A DNA stretch of 64,000 bases, taken from the NCBI GenBank assembly GCA_916610825.1, contig OU744446.1, positions 26,984,445-27,048,444 on the forward strand, in the 5' to 3' direction. Positions 1 through 13,580 of the stretch are shown here, in pieces. Under the pieces are notes generated by a model, which was given only the letters and a program-made list of their open reading frames with translations, was not told the origin of the DNA and searched no databases. The DNA comes from Haliclystus octoradiatus (taxonomy: Eukaryota; Cnidaria; Staurozoa; Stauromedusae; Haliclystidae). The position numbers and the translations under genes were made by a program. Numbering within the stretch: the stretch's first letter is position 1; the number at the start of each line of letters is the position of its first letter.

Positions 1-3000
1 AGATATTCTATACAGCAGAACGCTCTAATTGCAAAAGTGCAAGCCTCGTTTCTAAATTCATTGAAATGAAAAGTAATAGCAAATGCTATACAATTTGCCT
101 GCAACTAGCATATATACATAGAAGGAAGTATTGAAGAATTTGAAGGAATAACCTAGTATTGCCGATGGTTGGTGGTTGGTTCATATAGGCGGGAAGGTTG
201 AATCGGGGTCAAAGCGAGGTCAATTGGTCAATTTGTAAGTCGTAAACAAGCTGATCGAGAATGGTCGAAGACTCGATAAAGCTTCAAGCCCAACCGATGA
301 ATCGACAGAATAAAGTTAACCGTTAATTGAATCGGAGAACCAGTTTACGCTACCTTTTGATAAAGATTTTTCTAATCCATTTTGATATTGCACATAAAAA
401 GGTAAGACATTTCCATTGTATTTGTGTAATTGATCTTATTGAGCAATAAAGACATCGATGTGGGAAAATAGTGGGGTGATCAGTAAACAACGAAGTTTAT
501 TGGTCAACAACACCTATAGGATGATTTCATCTAGGGTACAATAAGTGAAGGCCAATCGTTCTACTGTTATAGATCAGAGCATTTTATGAGCAGGCACTGA
601 GCCATCAATTACTCATAAACATATGCATAGATAAAATCATAAAGTTATCAGGGAATGATCTATATAAATTCTTCATTTTCTCCAGCGAAAGAAATGTCGA
701 ATAATTAATATTTATTGTTTCTATTTTAACAAAGACACCAATATAATACACCTGGGAAGTTTTCGCTCTTGTTATTAAACAAAAAAATTAATCGGAATTT
801 TGGCTTTGTGAAAAACTTAACTGCTAACTTTTATCTATTTTTTCGATGCATATTTTCAAGTTTTTTAATGTTGACTGACTTGTTTTCGTGAATAACTATG
901 GGTGTTTTCTATTTGGGTGCGAGTCATGTGAGCGGGGTTATGTGAATATCTATTCATTCAATTACTGAAAACTTTAATGAATACGAGCACGTCTCGATTG
1001 ATTCGTAATGTTGTTTATCTTGCCTTGGAACACGCCGTTCAACACGCTAAACGACGTCACTATGATCGTTCAACGGCAAACGTTGCTGACAGGTTCAGAA
1101 AATGAACAGAATACAACACCCTGTCGAATTTGTCGTGCCCAACAAACGTGCTTGCAACTTAGTGAAAAAGAACTACCAGTCGTTTTGCTTGTCGTGAAAG
1201 ATCGACATTCAAAACTTCCGTCTGTAGCAAGTAAACAAAATGTATTTCCCACAATTTTTTATTTTGAACGGATTGGTTATATATGACTCAATGGATAAAA
1301 TGCGTTTAATCATCAACAATCTAGTCAATGCGCTACTAATAGACAGACACCGTACGATAAACGGAAAGTATATAAAATCAGAATCATTCACTTTGGAAAC
1401 TTTAATTGTTGGTTAATATATTATATACAAGTGGGCTGTCTATTAAAACGGAGATCTGTTGACGTAATTAAGATCAATGCTAGTTAAAAACAAAGGTAAG
1501 ATGATGCAATCATGATCTATAGAATGAGTCATGATAAATTAATATACGATTAATTATAGTCAATGAAATGTACCTAGCATGTACATATATAGACGTGAAT
1601 ATGGAAAACCACATAATTATATATATATATGTAACTCATTCTGAGTTGTGTTCTTAAATTCTGATTCTGATCAAAATGGAAGCAAGGTATATATATTCTA
1701 CATTTGATTAACTACTTAAATATCATAATCAACAATCTATGATAGTATCCTATGCGTCTGCCTTTATTACTCATTAATGTCAAGTTGCACTCTCAAAACC
1801 AATCAAATATCGACAAGTGATGTTGAGGTTATGATTAAATGAGAAATCAGCTGAATTCAAAAGAATTTTGTATGGACTATTGTTTTGCTCTGAATAAAGG
1901 CCTTATATTATAGCAGAGTATAGTTATGATATAATGTTAGCTCTCAGCAATGTATTAATATGGTGAGCATATCATAGTTTTAATGGTATGTAATTGTTTT
2001 TTTATATAGTGAAGTTCAGTTTCTCTTGCAAAAGTACTATAAAGTCATAATCATTTATTATAATATTGACAGAAGGAGGGAAACAATCGTAATTGTATAC
2101 GAAAGCATTGGGCAAGATAAGCTTTCAATATCTTACCAAGTCACCCCCACTAAACAACGTATATGATGATGTAGTATGTATTTTATTTTCAATTAACACC
2201 ATACATTGATGGCTTCACTTGGGATTATTCTGAATTGAATTTTAAATCTCACTGATTTTCAATAGGGATAATACCGGGATAATAATCAATTCTGAGATTA
2301 ATTTTTATGCGCATCGTAAGCCATGCAGTGGGAGAAATTTGAGAAACAAATGTGTTACTATTTGGCTAGGCTTTAAATGATCTCATGTGATAGTTTGTTG
2401 AGGGTTAAGTTTATTGATAGAGAGGTGACAGCTTTCTAAAAGCTAACATATATACTTTAGTAATAGTATCGTTATACGATTGAAGACTTTCAAAATGAAG
2501 ATATCTCTGAGACATTTGGTTAATTTATACGAAAACGGTATTTTATTGAGGGAATTATCAAATGGATTATATTTTCATTATGCTTTATACATATCTCTGT
2601 TCCTTTGTTTCTTCCAAATAAAATTATTAATGTTTGCAATAGAAACTTTGACCCAGTGGGTTTACTTCCATGGTCAGCGCTGTTATGCCATTTTAGGTAC
2701 TATTTTGCCATCATGCGCAGAATTTCCGGTGTTCCACAGTGAATATACGGTATACATGATGTTTCTCTCCTTCTGTGATGTGCCCAAACTGTATTTGAAA
2801 CTGAAAACCTTCGAAAATAATACATTTTTCGCCAATTTTGGGATGTCATTTCGATCAAAACCTGAGATGTTAAAGGGTGAAAAACTTTTTGTATTTCTTT
2901 TTCCAGCCTCAATTTGAAAATGAGCCCTTATTTTGTGAAGGTCAGCGGCTACGTGCACATAACTCGGCAGTCGGCAACTACACAACTTAATGTTGTGTAT

Positions 3001-6000
3001 CGTCATTTGAAAATCTGTTTTCGGTGAATAAAGCCTTAAACATTATAGTCGTATTACAACTTGCTTTGTTTTTTCACTTGCAATCCCCGTCAATCAATTT
3101 GGAGAACAAAATCATGCAGCTGTCCTCAAATGAACAATGAATGAGGGATTGTAGGAATAAATTCTCTGTTCTCTCTAAGTTGAAGGTGAATTTGCAAACA
3201 AGGTCGTCAACTCCTCCCCCTTTACAAATTCATTACTTTAATTTTATGATAATTGCTTGGCTATTGCCTTTATTGCCAAAGCTTTTCCAAAATCTATGTT
3301 CTGAGAATAGACGTTAATAATCGTTCATGTTTCTATTGACAACGTTTTCCTTCCATGCCCACTTTCATGCCCATTTTCTTATATCAACTATCTGCTTCTC
3401 CGTTATAAATGTTAAATAAAAAATGGTTAAATCTGTTCGATTATCGTTTCCTTTTCCGCTTCTTCATTTATTTTGCCTTTCAATTGACAAAATATACTAG
3501 ATGCATCATTCAAAATGTAATGCTATAAACAACAGCACTGTTTGTTTGTTATTGATTTTAGATGTACGCTATTCTCATGTGTTTACATAAAATGTAGAGA
3601 TATTGTTTTGTTTATGGAAAGGCATTCCACTGTTTTGGGAAGCTTAGAGCCCTCATAAAAATTTTATTTACAAAACAAATTATTATTATTTTAAAATGAT
3701 ACATGAAAAATGCAAAAGATAAAGTGCATGCTGTCATGTATTTGTTATTTGCAGAATATTTCTGGTATTATTTAATCTTTTCAACTAATGAATGTTTTTT
3801 TTGTTTTTTTTGTTTCAATTTTGGCATGGTATAATATTGTATTCTTACGGATATCTGGCGACAAATTTGACAATAAAATTCTGCCTATCGCATAATTACA
3901 TAATTACATATGCTTACAATATGTCTATGATGACGTCCATAATAATTAGTTGTGTAAGTTAAAAATGATGTTATCGTAGCCGTATGGATGTTGTTTGGAG
4001 TTTAGATTCGTTACTTAGCAGCCTTCAGCAAATACGCTTGTGTGTGATACCACGCAAAGCATATTTTACGGTATTCAAAATGTCAACAAGGATTGACATA
4101 CAGTAATCTTGAAGGCATTTTGCTGAGTACAAAGGTTCACCTGCAACGATTGAATTCGATGACGTTGAAAATATTCGATTCAGAGATGGTATGCAGCCGG
4201 GATTTTTACAATTCAATTCATGATTGATTAAATATGTAAGAGCTTGCTTTGTTTTCGCCATGAAATTAACCTATGGAATCCATCACGAATTTGTTTTTTT
4301 CATTCCGAAACATCTTTTTGACAAATATTTCACATCAGCATTCCGAAGTAGGGAATTAGTTATCGGACGCAATCCAGTTCCTTGCTAAAAATATTTTCAG
4401 TTCAAAATGCAGAAATAGATCATTAAAGGTTCTAGATTTCGTGAGCTTGTCGTCTTGAGTGTAATCAGATAAATGTATTTCAGTATTGTTGATGTCAGAA
4501 TGTTTTCTTCAACAATGTATGTCAATTGACGATGAATTATTTATCATAGAGGCATCGACTTAATTAAGGTTGTGCGCATTTAAGGATTGTAAACCATTAA
4601 TGACATGTAAACGCTGATGTACGGATCAGTACTATATTGAACAAAACTTTAGTTTTAATACAAATACTCTGATTGCATTTTTCTAAAGGTAAGATGAATA
4701 TTAAATAATAATGTCTTACTTTTTAAATCATAAGTAATTATCATTTATATCTACTTTTGTGAATCAAACATTAAGGTCATTTAGAAACGCTATACTCACA
4801 CCGGACAGCTAAAGGAAAGCGAATATTAAAATAATAATAGTTTATAATCCCCTTTTAACAGAAAATAATTATTAATTCAGTGCTACTAAATGATGTCATA
4901 CTTTACTCCTCCCGTAGCTCCGTTACCTTGCTAGCAGTTCTACATACGTCATTATTTTTACTTTGTTTCCACTTCATTGGGATTAGAGCTGTCCGATTGT
5001 GAATGTCCCATATATAATTTCTAAACCAAGCAACGGCTGACGGGCTTTCAAATTTTAAGTTTTCCTAATTAATTTTTCACGCTCCACTAATTATTATCTT
5101 TTTACGAGAGTGTAACAAAGTTTTTGTTGACCACGAGGCTGGCAATTGAACACTTTCATTTATTGTTTTGGATCTGAAAATAATGTAACCGGCTTAGTGC
5201 CTCTTTGAATGCTCGCGTGCTGCCGTAATTAAAAACAATGCTGTAAAGTAATTTCCATGGAAACGACTCGTGCCGTGGAGGCGTGGTAACGATGTCAAGA
5301 CGCAAGCATTAGGCATGAATGGAAATATGCAATGCGCATGGAAATATTTGAAATGACGGATGATATAGCTTTGTCATTCATATAACTGTTTCACTACGCC
5401 AGAAGCCAGGTGGCGCGTGGATAATATGATTGTCTTTCAGACATTGACATTTGTTGAGTTTTGATTGTTTCATGTAGGATTAACAGACTAAAATAATACC
5501 ACGAACCTGTTTGATGACTATTTTAAAACCCTGCCTATTCAAAAAATATCTTTATTACTATTCGTGTTGTTGTATAAGTTTTAACTCATGCATTGCACAT
5601 TTTAAGTGGCTGACACAATCAAATGGGCTGGTCATTCCCGCCTATCCGTAGGCCCAAAATCATGCGTTGACACAAACACGTGTGCGCTTGACTGATATCT
5701 TTACGCATTTTTATTTTATGTTGTATGTTTTTAAACTACGTTATTATTCGCGATAAATGGAACATAATTTAAACGGGAAAAGGACAACAAGATTTTGCTA
5801 TCATGGTTTTACATCTCGTTATAAACTTTCAATTTAAATGTGTCAGTTTGGTTCATAACCACTTTACCAGTGAGTAGTACAGAACGTTATGACAGTAATC
5901 TCATTGCAATCTTTGTAATGTGTATGTTTATACTATATTGACAATTTATGATCCTCTTTCTTGTATATTCAATGGTTATGAAAGCTATACTGTTTATTAT

Positions 6001-6380
6001 CATAAGGATATAACTGTTTTTGTTACATTTTATTGTGTCTATATGTGATAATAATCTACCAGACTATATATAGGCCTATCTAGGACTAGATCATATTTTA
6101 CGTTTACTTTTACTATAATTCATCTTAAAATTAACAAACTATAAAAATATGTTTTCAGGGAGATATTCGAAGAGAAATTGGTCTTTAATTATCACGAGCC
6201 ACGAGCACTACTTCTGCATATATAAAGTATGCCAATTATCTTGAATCAATCTTTTGTTTATAAAGTTTTGCTTCGCGTTTGACAGGTGACTAGATAATCA
6301 ACCGACCTGGTCATATAATAAATCACACATTTTCCTGCTGTCCACGTGCCCAAAAGCAGACCTGCTTTAATTTATTAGTC
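1..6380. other. Intergenic, no gene recognised
   Basis: AT-rich sequence with scattered short open frames, none of which resembles a known protein or has coding-like composition and convincing splice sites. A short AT microsatellite lies near 1618-1630. The last 150 bases before the receptor start contain a CACGTG E-box near 6344 and an AT-rich stretch (CATATAATAAATCA near 6311) that could be a core promoter, but this is only suggestive. Confidence 0.5.
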
Positions 6381-9300
6381 ATGAAAAGATTGAAGGCTAA
6401 TATGATCGCTATGCTGGTAGTGTGGTATTCGCTGGCAGTGATTTACTCAGAAGCCGCTGAAGACCCTTTCGATCCATTCGGTTGTATGAGTATATTATGC
6501 AAGAAGAAAAAACTGGCGTCAACGCAGAATAATGGATCAATACCAGATAGTCCCTCAGTTGATGGAGGTAATGGCGATGGACTTAGCAAAGGAGCCACTG
6601 TGTAAGTACCAAATACAACTCAGTTATTTAAATTATAAACCATAGTTCATTTGATAGAAGTGTATATAAAAAGGACGTATTACTATTTTAAATGATCCAT
6701 CAGACAATTATACACTGGCCAACAACTGGTTTATCATAATTACTGTAATTAAGCCAAATCAACAATGTACTAGTAACAAAGAATTTGTAACAATTTTCTA
6801 GAAGTTGTACTCATTACTAAGTGTCCTTAATTATTGAAATTTTGCTAATTAACCGGGTTAATTAACTGCTAACTTTCGGACCAACAATCGACTGTCTCTC
6901 TTCAATACTTCGGATCTCAATATGCTAACATATACTGTGTTAGTCATTGCATATCGATTTTTAAGGGATTGCAAATTTCAAATACGGTTCAAACTTTATG
7001 ATATTTTATTTTCCCAATTTTCATATACTTTAGGGATTTGCATTTCCGTAATTTCTATGATGTGCCAACCGACCGGTTAAAAGAAGAGCCCAATATGGAG
7101 ATATTGTAAGTTTAAATACCGTATTTTCAGCATTTCTTCTTGTTGTAAAATTCTGCTGATGAATAGCTCTTCGAATGCAATTCACTATAATAGAAATTAT
7201 AATTTATTATATTTTCTTGTTTAAATAGATATTTGTCTCATAACTCCATCAGTAAAATAAAAGTTGGTGATTTCCCAAGATTAGATCGTCTACACACATT
7301 GTAAGTTGAAAACCTATTATCATTGTTATTTCTTTAATTATTTATCATTAAGGCTCTACAACATTTCATGTCAATAAAATCATAAAAACATTGTTTTCCT
7401 TTTGATTGATCAGGGGGTCCGATTTTCCGTTCGATAAGCATATACGAAGTTCAGCCAATAAATCGTAGAACCATTGCTCCATCTTACATTGATGTAAATT
7501 ATAAGTAATCTTACCTATCAGATTATAGAATGATATATTATTAATTATTTGAATAAAATAATGCGTGAACAGTGCAACTGAAAGTCTATTAGTATTGATC
7601 AATAATCACTGAGAATTATCTCCAAGAACCTCCAAGGGCCCCCTAGACGGCCTAGAGCTATATATTTGCTAAACATACGACAACTGAGTCAGCTGGGAGT
7701 CTTTCAAGTTCTATGAAAATACTCATGAAAACAGAAGGAAAATATATACTGATCATAAATGCAACAATTATTAATTTGTATTTCTCTTCTTGCCGAATCG
7801 ATATCCTTGCCTGGCAAATAGAAATTCACAATTAACTGAATGTTATCATCTGCATGAGTTGTTCTAGTCAGTAATAACATCGATTTGTTCTCACATTCTT
7901 TAGGTTGATGGACAACAACAACCTGCGTGAAATTGAAGATGGCGCATTGGATAATTTGACGAATCTTCATAACCTGTAAGTGATTATCTTTTTTCTGAGG
8001 ATGAATATTTACGTCCGTATGTAATGAGAAGTTGATTAATTGAATTATTTGCACTTTTATCATTGCGCTTTATTTGCTTTTTATGTTCAATAGTTTATAC
8101 TGTATGTTGGTCAATAAAACAGAGCTTACTCGATCGATTCTGGAATTCAGGCCCTTATAGATATTCGTATACTGTAATTATATACTACCGGTTTTTATTC
8201 AACGTGGTACTGTAATTAGTAATGGCGTCAAAAAATCAGGTGGCAACAATAATAACATGATAAATTTTTGCTGATTTTTTGTTGTTGCGATGTACCAGCT
8301 AGCAGACATCGGTGTATAATGAAACCTGTTGCTGTTTAAATAAGGGCGGAGCTGTTCGTTTATGGTGGAGAAATATGACTCAGTCTCAACATGTGAAGTT
8401 TACTTGGAGCTACCAGGAGGCCCTAACTTGACTTTGCGTAGATTATTATTGTTATTCAATGTAAGCTACCTGCTAAATATGAACAAAAAGGGAAAAAGGT
8501 ATTTTTGTTTCAGCAAATCCAAGAAGTTAAGCGATACTACGATCAATCTATAATTTAGAAAATTTCAATTATTCTCATTCGATATATTAAATCAACAATT
8601 TATTGTTGTAATGAAGTAGATTCTGCAAATGCATCTTATATATATGCAGTTTAATAGCAATAATTTGGTTATACTATAGGATATTGTGTAATTTGATTAA
8701 AATTAGCAAGAAAACTATAGTATATATATAGTTTAGATACATCATAGTAATTAGTTAGTTGTATGTGTATGTTCACTCTATGATGCATGGGGTTGATTGA
8801 CAACATGGTTTAAAACCATCAATTAGACGTAATTTAACATGCATTTCTTCTTTGAGTCTAATTTACAATATCAGTACATATTATCATTTGATACCTAGTA
8901 ACATAATTGAATTAATTTTGTTGTTACAGATATCTAGAAACAAACAGCTTAACGCGCTTGCCAAAGTTTAAACGAGAAACAATCATCCGAACGCTGTAAG
9001 TACATCTACTATGTCACACAAGTACTTTATTTTGAAATACTGAATCTGTGAACAGGCAGGATATTTCGCACGCATTTATCTAATAGAGATAAGCTGGGCC
9101 GAAAACTTGAGTGTAAAATGAAGCTTTTGATTTGCCTAGGGCTATGTCCTTCCATATAGGCGTTGTAAACATACACTGCACTCTGGGAATTTTAGGGCCA
9201 TATCAAATTTTCGATATTGGCTTTCGCGTGAAATTTCCAGATTCGAGCTGTACATTCGGTATACTTCCTGCTGTTGAGGTTCTCAAATGATATTCTAAAG

Positions 9301-12300
9301 GAAAAGTATCCGAAAATAATACAGTTTTAAAGGTACCATTTCAAGCAAACCATGAATTTTTGGATGCTAGCAATATTCGCAAACTGGCACATTGGCACAC
9401 CCTCGCATTGGCACACCCTCTTACAAAAAATACCGTAGTACACCCTCACCTCCTGTGGTCAATTTTTCTTGGATAACGATCATGTTGATTGGCATTATCC
9501 ACTCATGAAGAAAGGTTTGCATTCAAGGATAAATACGATGCCATGCCTAAAAATGGTTGAAATGAAATTTTGTAAATACGTTCACAGAAAAGATTGTTTG
9601 CTGCTTCTTTGATTTGCCATGTTGTTGCAAAGTATTTCTAAAGGAGATTAGAATTGTAAAGCATAGGCTTTTAAAAATTATATTATAAGGATTGTCTGCT
9701 TAGCTGTCAGGTAGAAATTTTTATCTATTCTGATTGATTAATGGGGTTCTGTTGCCTGAGTGTTGCGGGTATGGAACTCAAAACCTGATTGGAATTTTAA
9801 CGGAGAACCCACAACAAAATAGGATTCAATTTGAAATTACTCGATCGATTATTTCAATTTATGATTGTATGTAGTTTTAGATTTGACTTCTCTATTTTTG
9901 TAATTATAGGCATTTATCAAACAACCACATTAACAGAATTTCCCAAGCTGAATTAAGGGTTCATACATCACTGGAAGAATTGTACGTATAATTGATGTCA
10001 TGATTTTCTCATTATAGTTATGATCTTAACGTCGAATGTCGATCATTAATGATTAACTAACATTTTATTAATAATGTAAATAAAAAAGATCTTATTACTC
10101 AAAATCAGAAGTTGCCTAATTAACTATACAACTATTATTGGTCCAAATCAATGAAAGCTGGACGGAAAATAACATATCTGTTCCATAGACCCCAACGTTG
10201 AAGGCAGTATATAGTTTAACAAATGTTGTATACTGTATGGGAACCTTCCTGAAACATCTAGAATGTAAACATCTAGAATGTTCTAAATGTTTCAGGAGTT
10301 CAGGAAGGTTCCTACAATACTTACAGGCTCACAGCAGGGTCTTCAACTTGTTCTTAATAATTGAAGTATTGATAAAATGATTGTGCTACTAATTGCTACG
10401 GTACTTGTATTTAATTATGGCCAGTATATATACCAAGACATACAAATGGGGCTCTGACGTATAAAATACATATAATATACTGTTAGAAAATTTTATCTTT
10501 TAATAATATTATTTTTTAGGTATGTGAATTTCAATGAAGTTATGTATGTTCACGATGAAGTCTTCCTCAACAATAAAAAGCTTCGAATCATGTAAGTAGC
10601 TCATAATCTATATTATTCAATTTATTAGCAAATGCATTACTTCATCCATGTATATAGACCTAATTGCTAGGATTTGACAGCAAAAGTCAGTGGCAACAGT
10701 TTACTAATTTTATTTTCTTGCTCAACGTTTGGGATATATTCTGTATCCATTTCAAGAGTAAAGTTTTATATTAAATATTCTACAAATTTACAAAATTTAC
10801 AATGATAAGGAACGGACATAAAATACTGAATCGGATGTTATACAGGATTTTGGTAATTATCCGATTGTGAATCAGTTTATAATACACAGCAGATGATCTT
10901 TGTAAAAAATCATTGTTTCTGGATCATAATGGCCATAAGTCTTATTTTGATTATTGTTTTTATTTCAGAGACCTGAGTGACAATCCACTTCGCCGAATAG
11001 GAGAAGACGCTCTGATGGGACCAAACAGACTCCAACAACTGTGAGTTGAGTTAGACATTTCTATTCCCGTTGTTACTATGACATTATTACTGTTGTTTGC
11101 ATTTTGGCATGCAGGAAAGTTTTCAATCTTACTAATATGCTGCAGAATATCCTCTTTCCAGCTGTGAAACTGATATACTGAACTGATATATTGAACTGAT
11201 ATACTGTACTTTCCACTGTTAGGTACCCATACCCTTGATGTGGGGTGCCTAGTGGGCATGTTAATTGCAAACAATTATGATACAACTCATACTTTGGCAA
11301 GCTTTGAGTATCATTTCCAGCAAAACCTTCAAGTTTTGGGGTGCTAGTAGCTCTCAACATGGCACACCCCCGTAAAGATAAATGCTATCATGAAGATCGT
11401 ACTCGTTTGATGTTCAAATCTAGTCAAGGCTATGTTGGACCATCAAAGGATCTGAAGTCTGACTGCTCTGTCATCTGAGCGAATCCCCAATCTAGTTTGC
11501 ATAGAATAATATGCCATTCAAGTAGCTCTTATGTAGAAAAGAGAACTTGAGCTGAAAACTTACATTTTGGTTTTCATTTTACTTCAGGTACATGCGAGGT
11601 ACTTCAATTGAATCAGTACCATCGAAGGGAATTCAAGAGCTCAAATATCTGGATATCAGAGAAATTCCAAATTTATGGCAAATCCCAGAGCCGAAATATT
11701 TCCGTAGTCTCGAAGTGATTGATGTGACTTATTCATCTCATTGTTGTGCATTTCAATTGGCTTTAACAGAATATGAATTAGAATTAACATCCATTCAATC
11801 TTGCAACAATGTCAATCAAGGATCTGGAGATCAGGAATACGTTGACGATTCTGTTAAAACAAGCTCAAGCACCCCTGCTCCTGCTTTTGCAGGGAGTGGA
11901 TTTGGATCATTTGGCCAACCAGACCCATCAAGTGGAGATTCAACTGACAACAATGCAAAATCTACGGAGGCGCCTTTCGGTAGTTTTGGAGGTTTTGGAG
12001 GAGGAGGATTTGGAGGATTTGGTGGTGAAGCGCCCAAATCAAACAACTCTGGTCCAGGAGAGCTTCAAGACGGCGGAGATCAGTTGGGACAGTTTGTAGA
12101 TCATTTTGGATCTAAAAAAACAAGTGCCCCACCATGTAGTGGCAAGAAGACTATTGATATTCCACCACCTGATCTCGTGAAGTGTCGTCCTAAACCAGAT
12201 TCATTCAATCCTTGTGATAATGTTATGGGAAGTGACATCCTTCGAATATGCTCATGGATTATAGCATTGTTTGCCATATTAGGTAATGCATTGCTTCTAT

Positions 12301-13580
12301 TGGTGTTACTAAGCAAGAAACAGGCGATGACAGTTTACAAATTATTGATGTGTAATCTTGGATTTGCTAATTTCCTTATGGGACTATACCTATTACTACT
12401 ATGCTGTGTTGATGCCTATACGTATGGAAAGTACTTTAATTATGTCCGTAGTTGGCAGTATTCAATTGGCTGTAACGTTGCTGGGTTTTTGGCTATCTTC
12501 TCAACGGAATTATCATTGTGTTCATTATCGATTATCACTCTGGAGAGATATCTACTAATTATTTGTGCTTTGAAGCCTAACATGCAAATGAAACTGATCC
12601 ATGCTAAGATGGCTATTGTTCTGTCATGGCTATATTCACTCGGTTTGGCAGCTTTACCAATAACAAAACATATTAGTAGCTATGATAAAGTGGCTATATG
12701 TTTACCTTTTAACGTACAAAATGCCTGGTCATCTGGTTATGTTTTTTGGCTATTATTGGCTTACGTACTCAGCTTCTATCATAATTTGCTCTGTTACGGG
12801 CGAATGTATTGTACTATTATTCGATCTGGACCAAGTGGAACGGGCACATTGAGTATGGACTTTAAAGTAGCAAAGCGAATGGCTATAATCGTATTTTTTG
12901 ACTTTGCTTGTTGGATCCCCATTGCCTTGACTGGATTTATTGCAATGTACTCAAATTTACACATTGATGTTGAGGTGGCCAAGTTTTTACTTGTTTTTGT
13001 CTTTCCTTTGAATGCTTGCACAAACCCTTTTCTTTACGCATTCTTCACTAAAGTTTTCCGTGGTGACATTATTGAATTTCTTGGACGTTGTGGATTGTGC
13101 CGTCATAATGCTAAACGTTACAAGGAAAAAAGAGCTGCATATGGTCGATTAAGAGTCGGCTCAAGAGTTTCTGAATCGGTTAGTGCAACATCTAGTACAG
13201 CATTAATGGGAAGATCAAGACTCATACATGATCTTGAGAGTACATGTGCAAGAGAGATGACAATTGAGGAACATGAAGACGATAGTAAATATGTGCACGT
13301 TGACGGAAGTCCAGATGAAAAAAAGATTTTATCATCCGATGAGTCCCTTTTACAAATGGGTAACGCTGTGGAAATCAATATTGATCAGCCTTATGACGCA
13401 AACCAAGAAAGAATCCGGACTGAATCCGCAGTATCGACCGACAGTCAAGAGATGGATCAGTTACCGAGAATGAGAAGTGTGAGCGATGCCTTGGAAGTAT
13501 TACCTGAAGTAGAAATTGCAAAAATTGGTGATCAAGATAATGATCGTGAGTCACCAATGACGAGAATAACAACACTTTAA
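6381..13580 (+). CDS. Glycoprotein-hormone-receptor-like LGR (type A leucine-rich-repeat GPCR)
   Basis: Nine exons: 6381-6601, 7034-7105, 7229-7300, 7904-7975, 8930-8995, 9910-9981, 10520-10591, 10969-11040 and 11588-13580. Each join is GT..AG in phase 2, giving about 903 residues. Residues 1-25 form a signal peptide. Exons 2-8 each encode one leucine-rich repeat. The last exon carries the cysteine box (SHCCAF), a glycine/phenylalanine-rich hinge (about 341-394), the pre-membrane motif KPDSFNPCDNVMG, seven membrane helices (about 454-731) and a long acidic, Ser/Thr-rich tail. Receptor motifs seen: ERY after helix 3, ISSYDKVAICLP in loop 2, NPFLYA in helix 7. Vertebrate FSH/LH/TSH receptors share the cysteine box, pre-membrane motif and loop 2, so a cystine-knot hormone ligand and Gs coupling are likely by homology. 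Unlike those receptors, hinge and helices share one exon and the N-terminal cysteine cluster is small. Polyadenylation signal AATAAA lies at 13689. Confidence 0.93.
9330..9445. repeat. Dispersed repeat copy 1 (intron of the LGR gene)
   Basis: Contains GGTACCATTTCAAGC, GGATGCTAGCA and repeated TTGGCACACCCTC. A diverged second copy with the same order of motifs lies at 11300-11370 in another intron of the same gene. Family not recognised. Confidence 0.4.
10230..10322. repeat. Imperfect inverted repeat (hairpin) in LGR intron 6
   Basis: The left arm, GGGAACCTTCCTGAAACATC with TAGAATG after it, is matched in reverse complement by TTCTAAATGTTTCAGGA followed by AGGAAGGTTCC. The right arm has an extra 8 bases (about AGTTCAGG) and the loop repeats ACATCTAGAATG. 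The outer bases (GTATAC and ACAATAC) extend the pairing. It could be a small foldback element or a transcribed hairpin. Confidence 0.7.
11300..11370. repeat. Dispersed repeat copy 2 (intron of the LGR gene)
   Basis: Diverged copy of the element at 9330-9445, with the same motif order: ATCATTTCCAGCAAAACCTT, then GGGTGCTAG, then GGCACACCC. Confidence 0.35.

Noticed and set aside
1008..1286. 92-codon open frame as a gene
   Set aside because: No domain, no clear splice sites or start context, and a comparable open frame on the opposite strand. Chance is more likely.
2480..2917. 145-codon open frame as a gene
   Set aside because: Composition is that of AT-rich noncoding DNA, it is also open on the other strand, and there is no recognisable motif.
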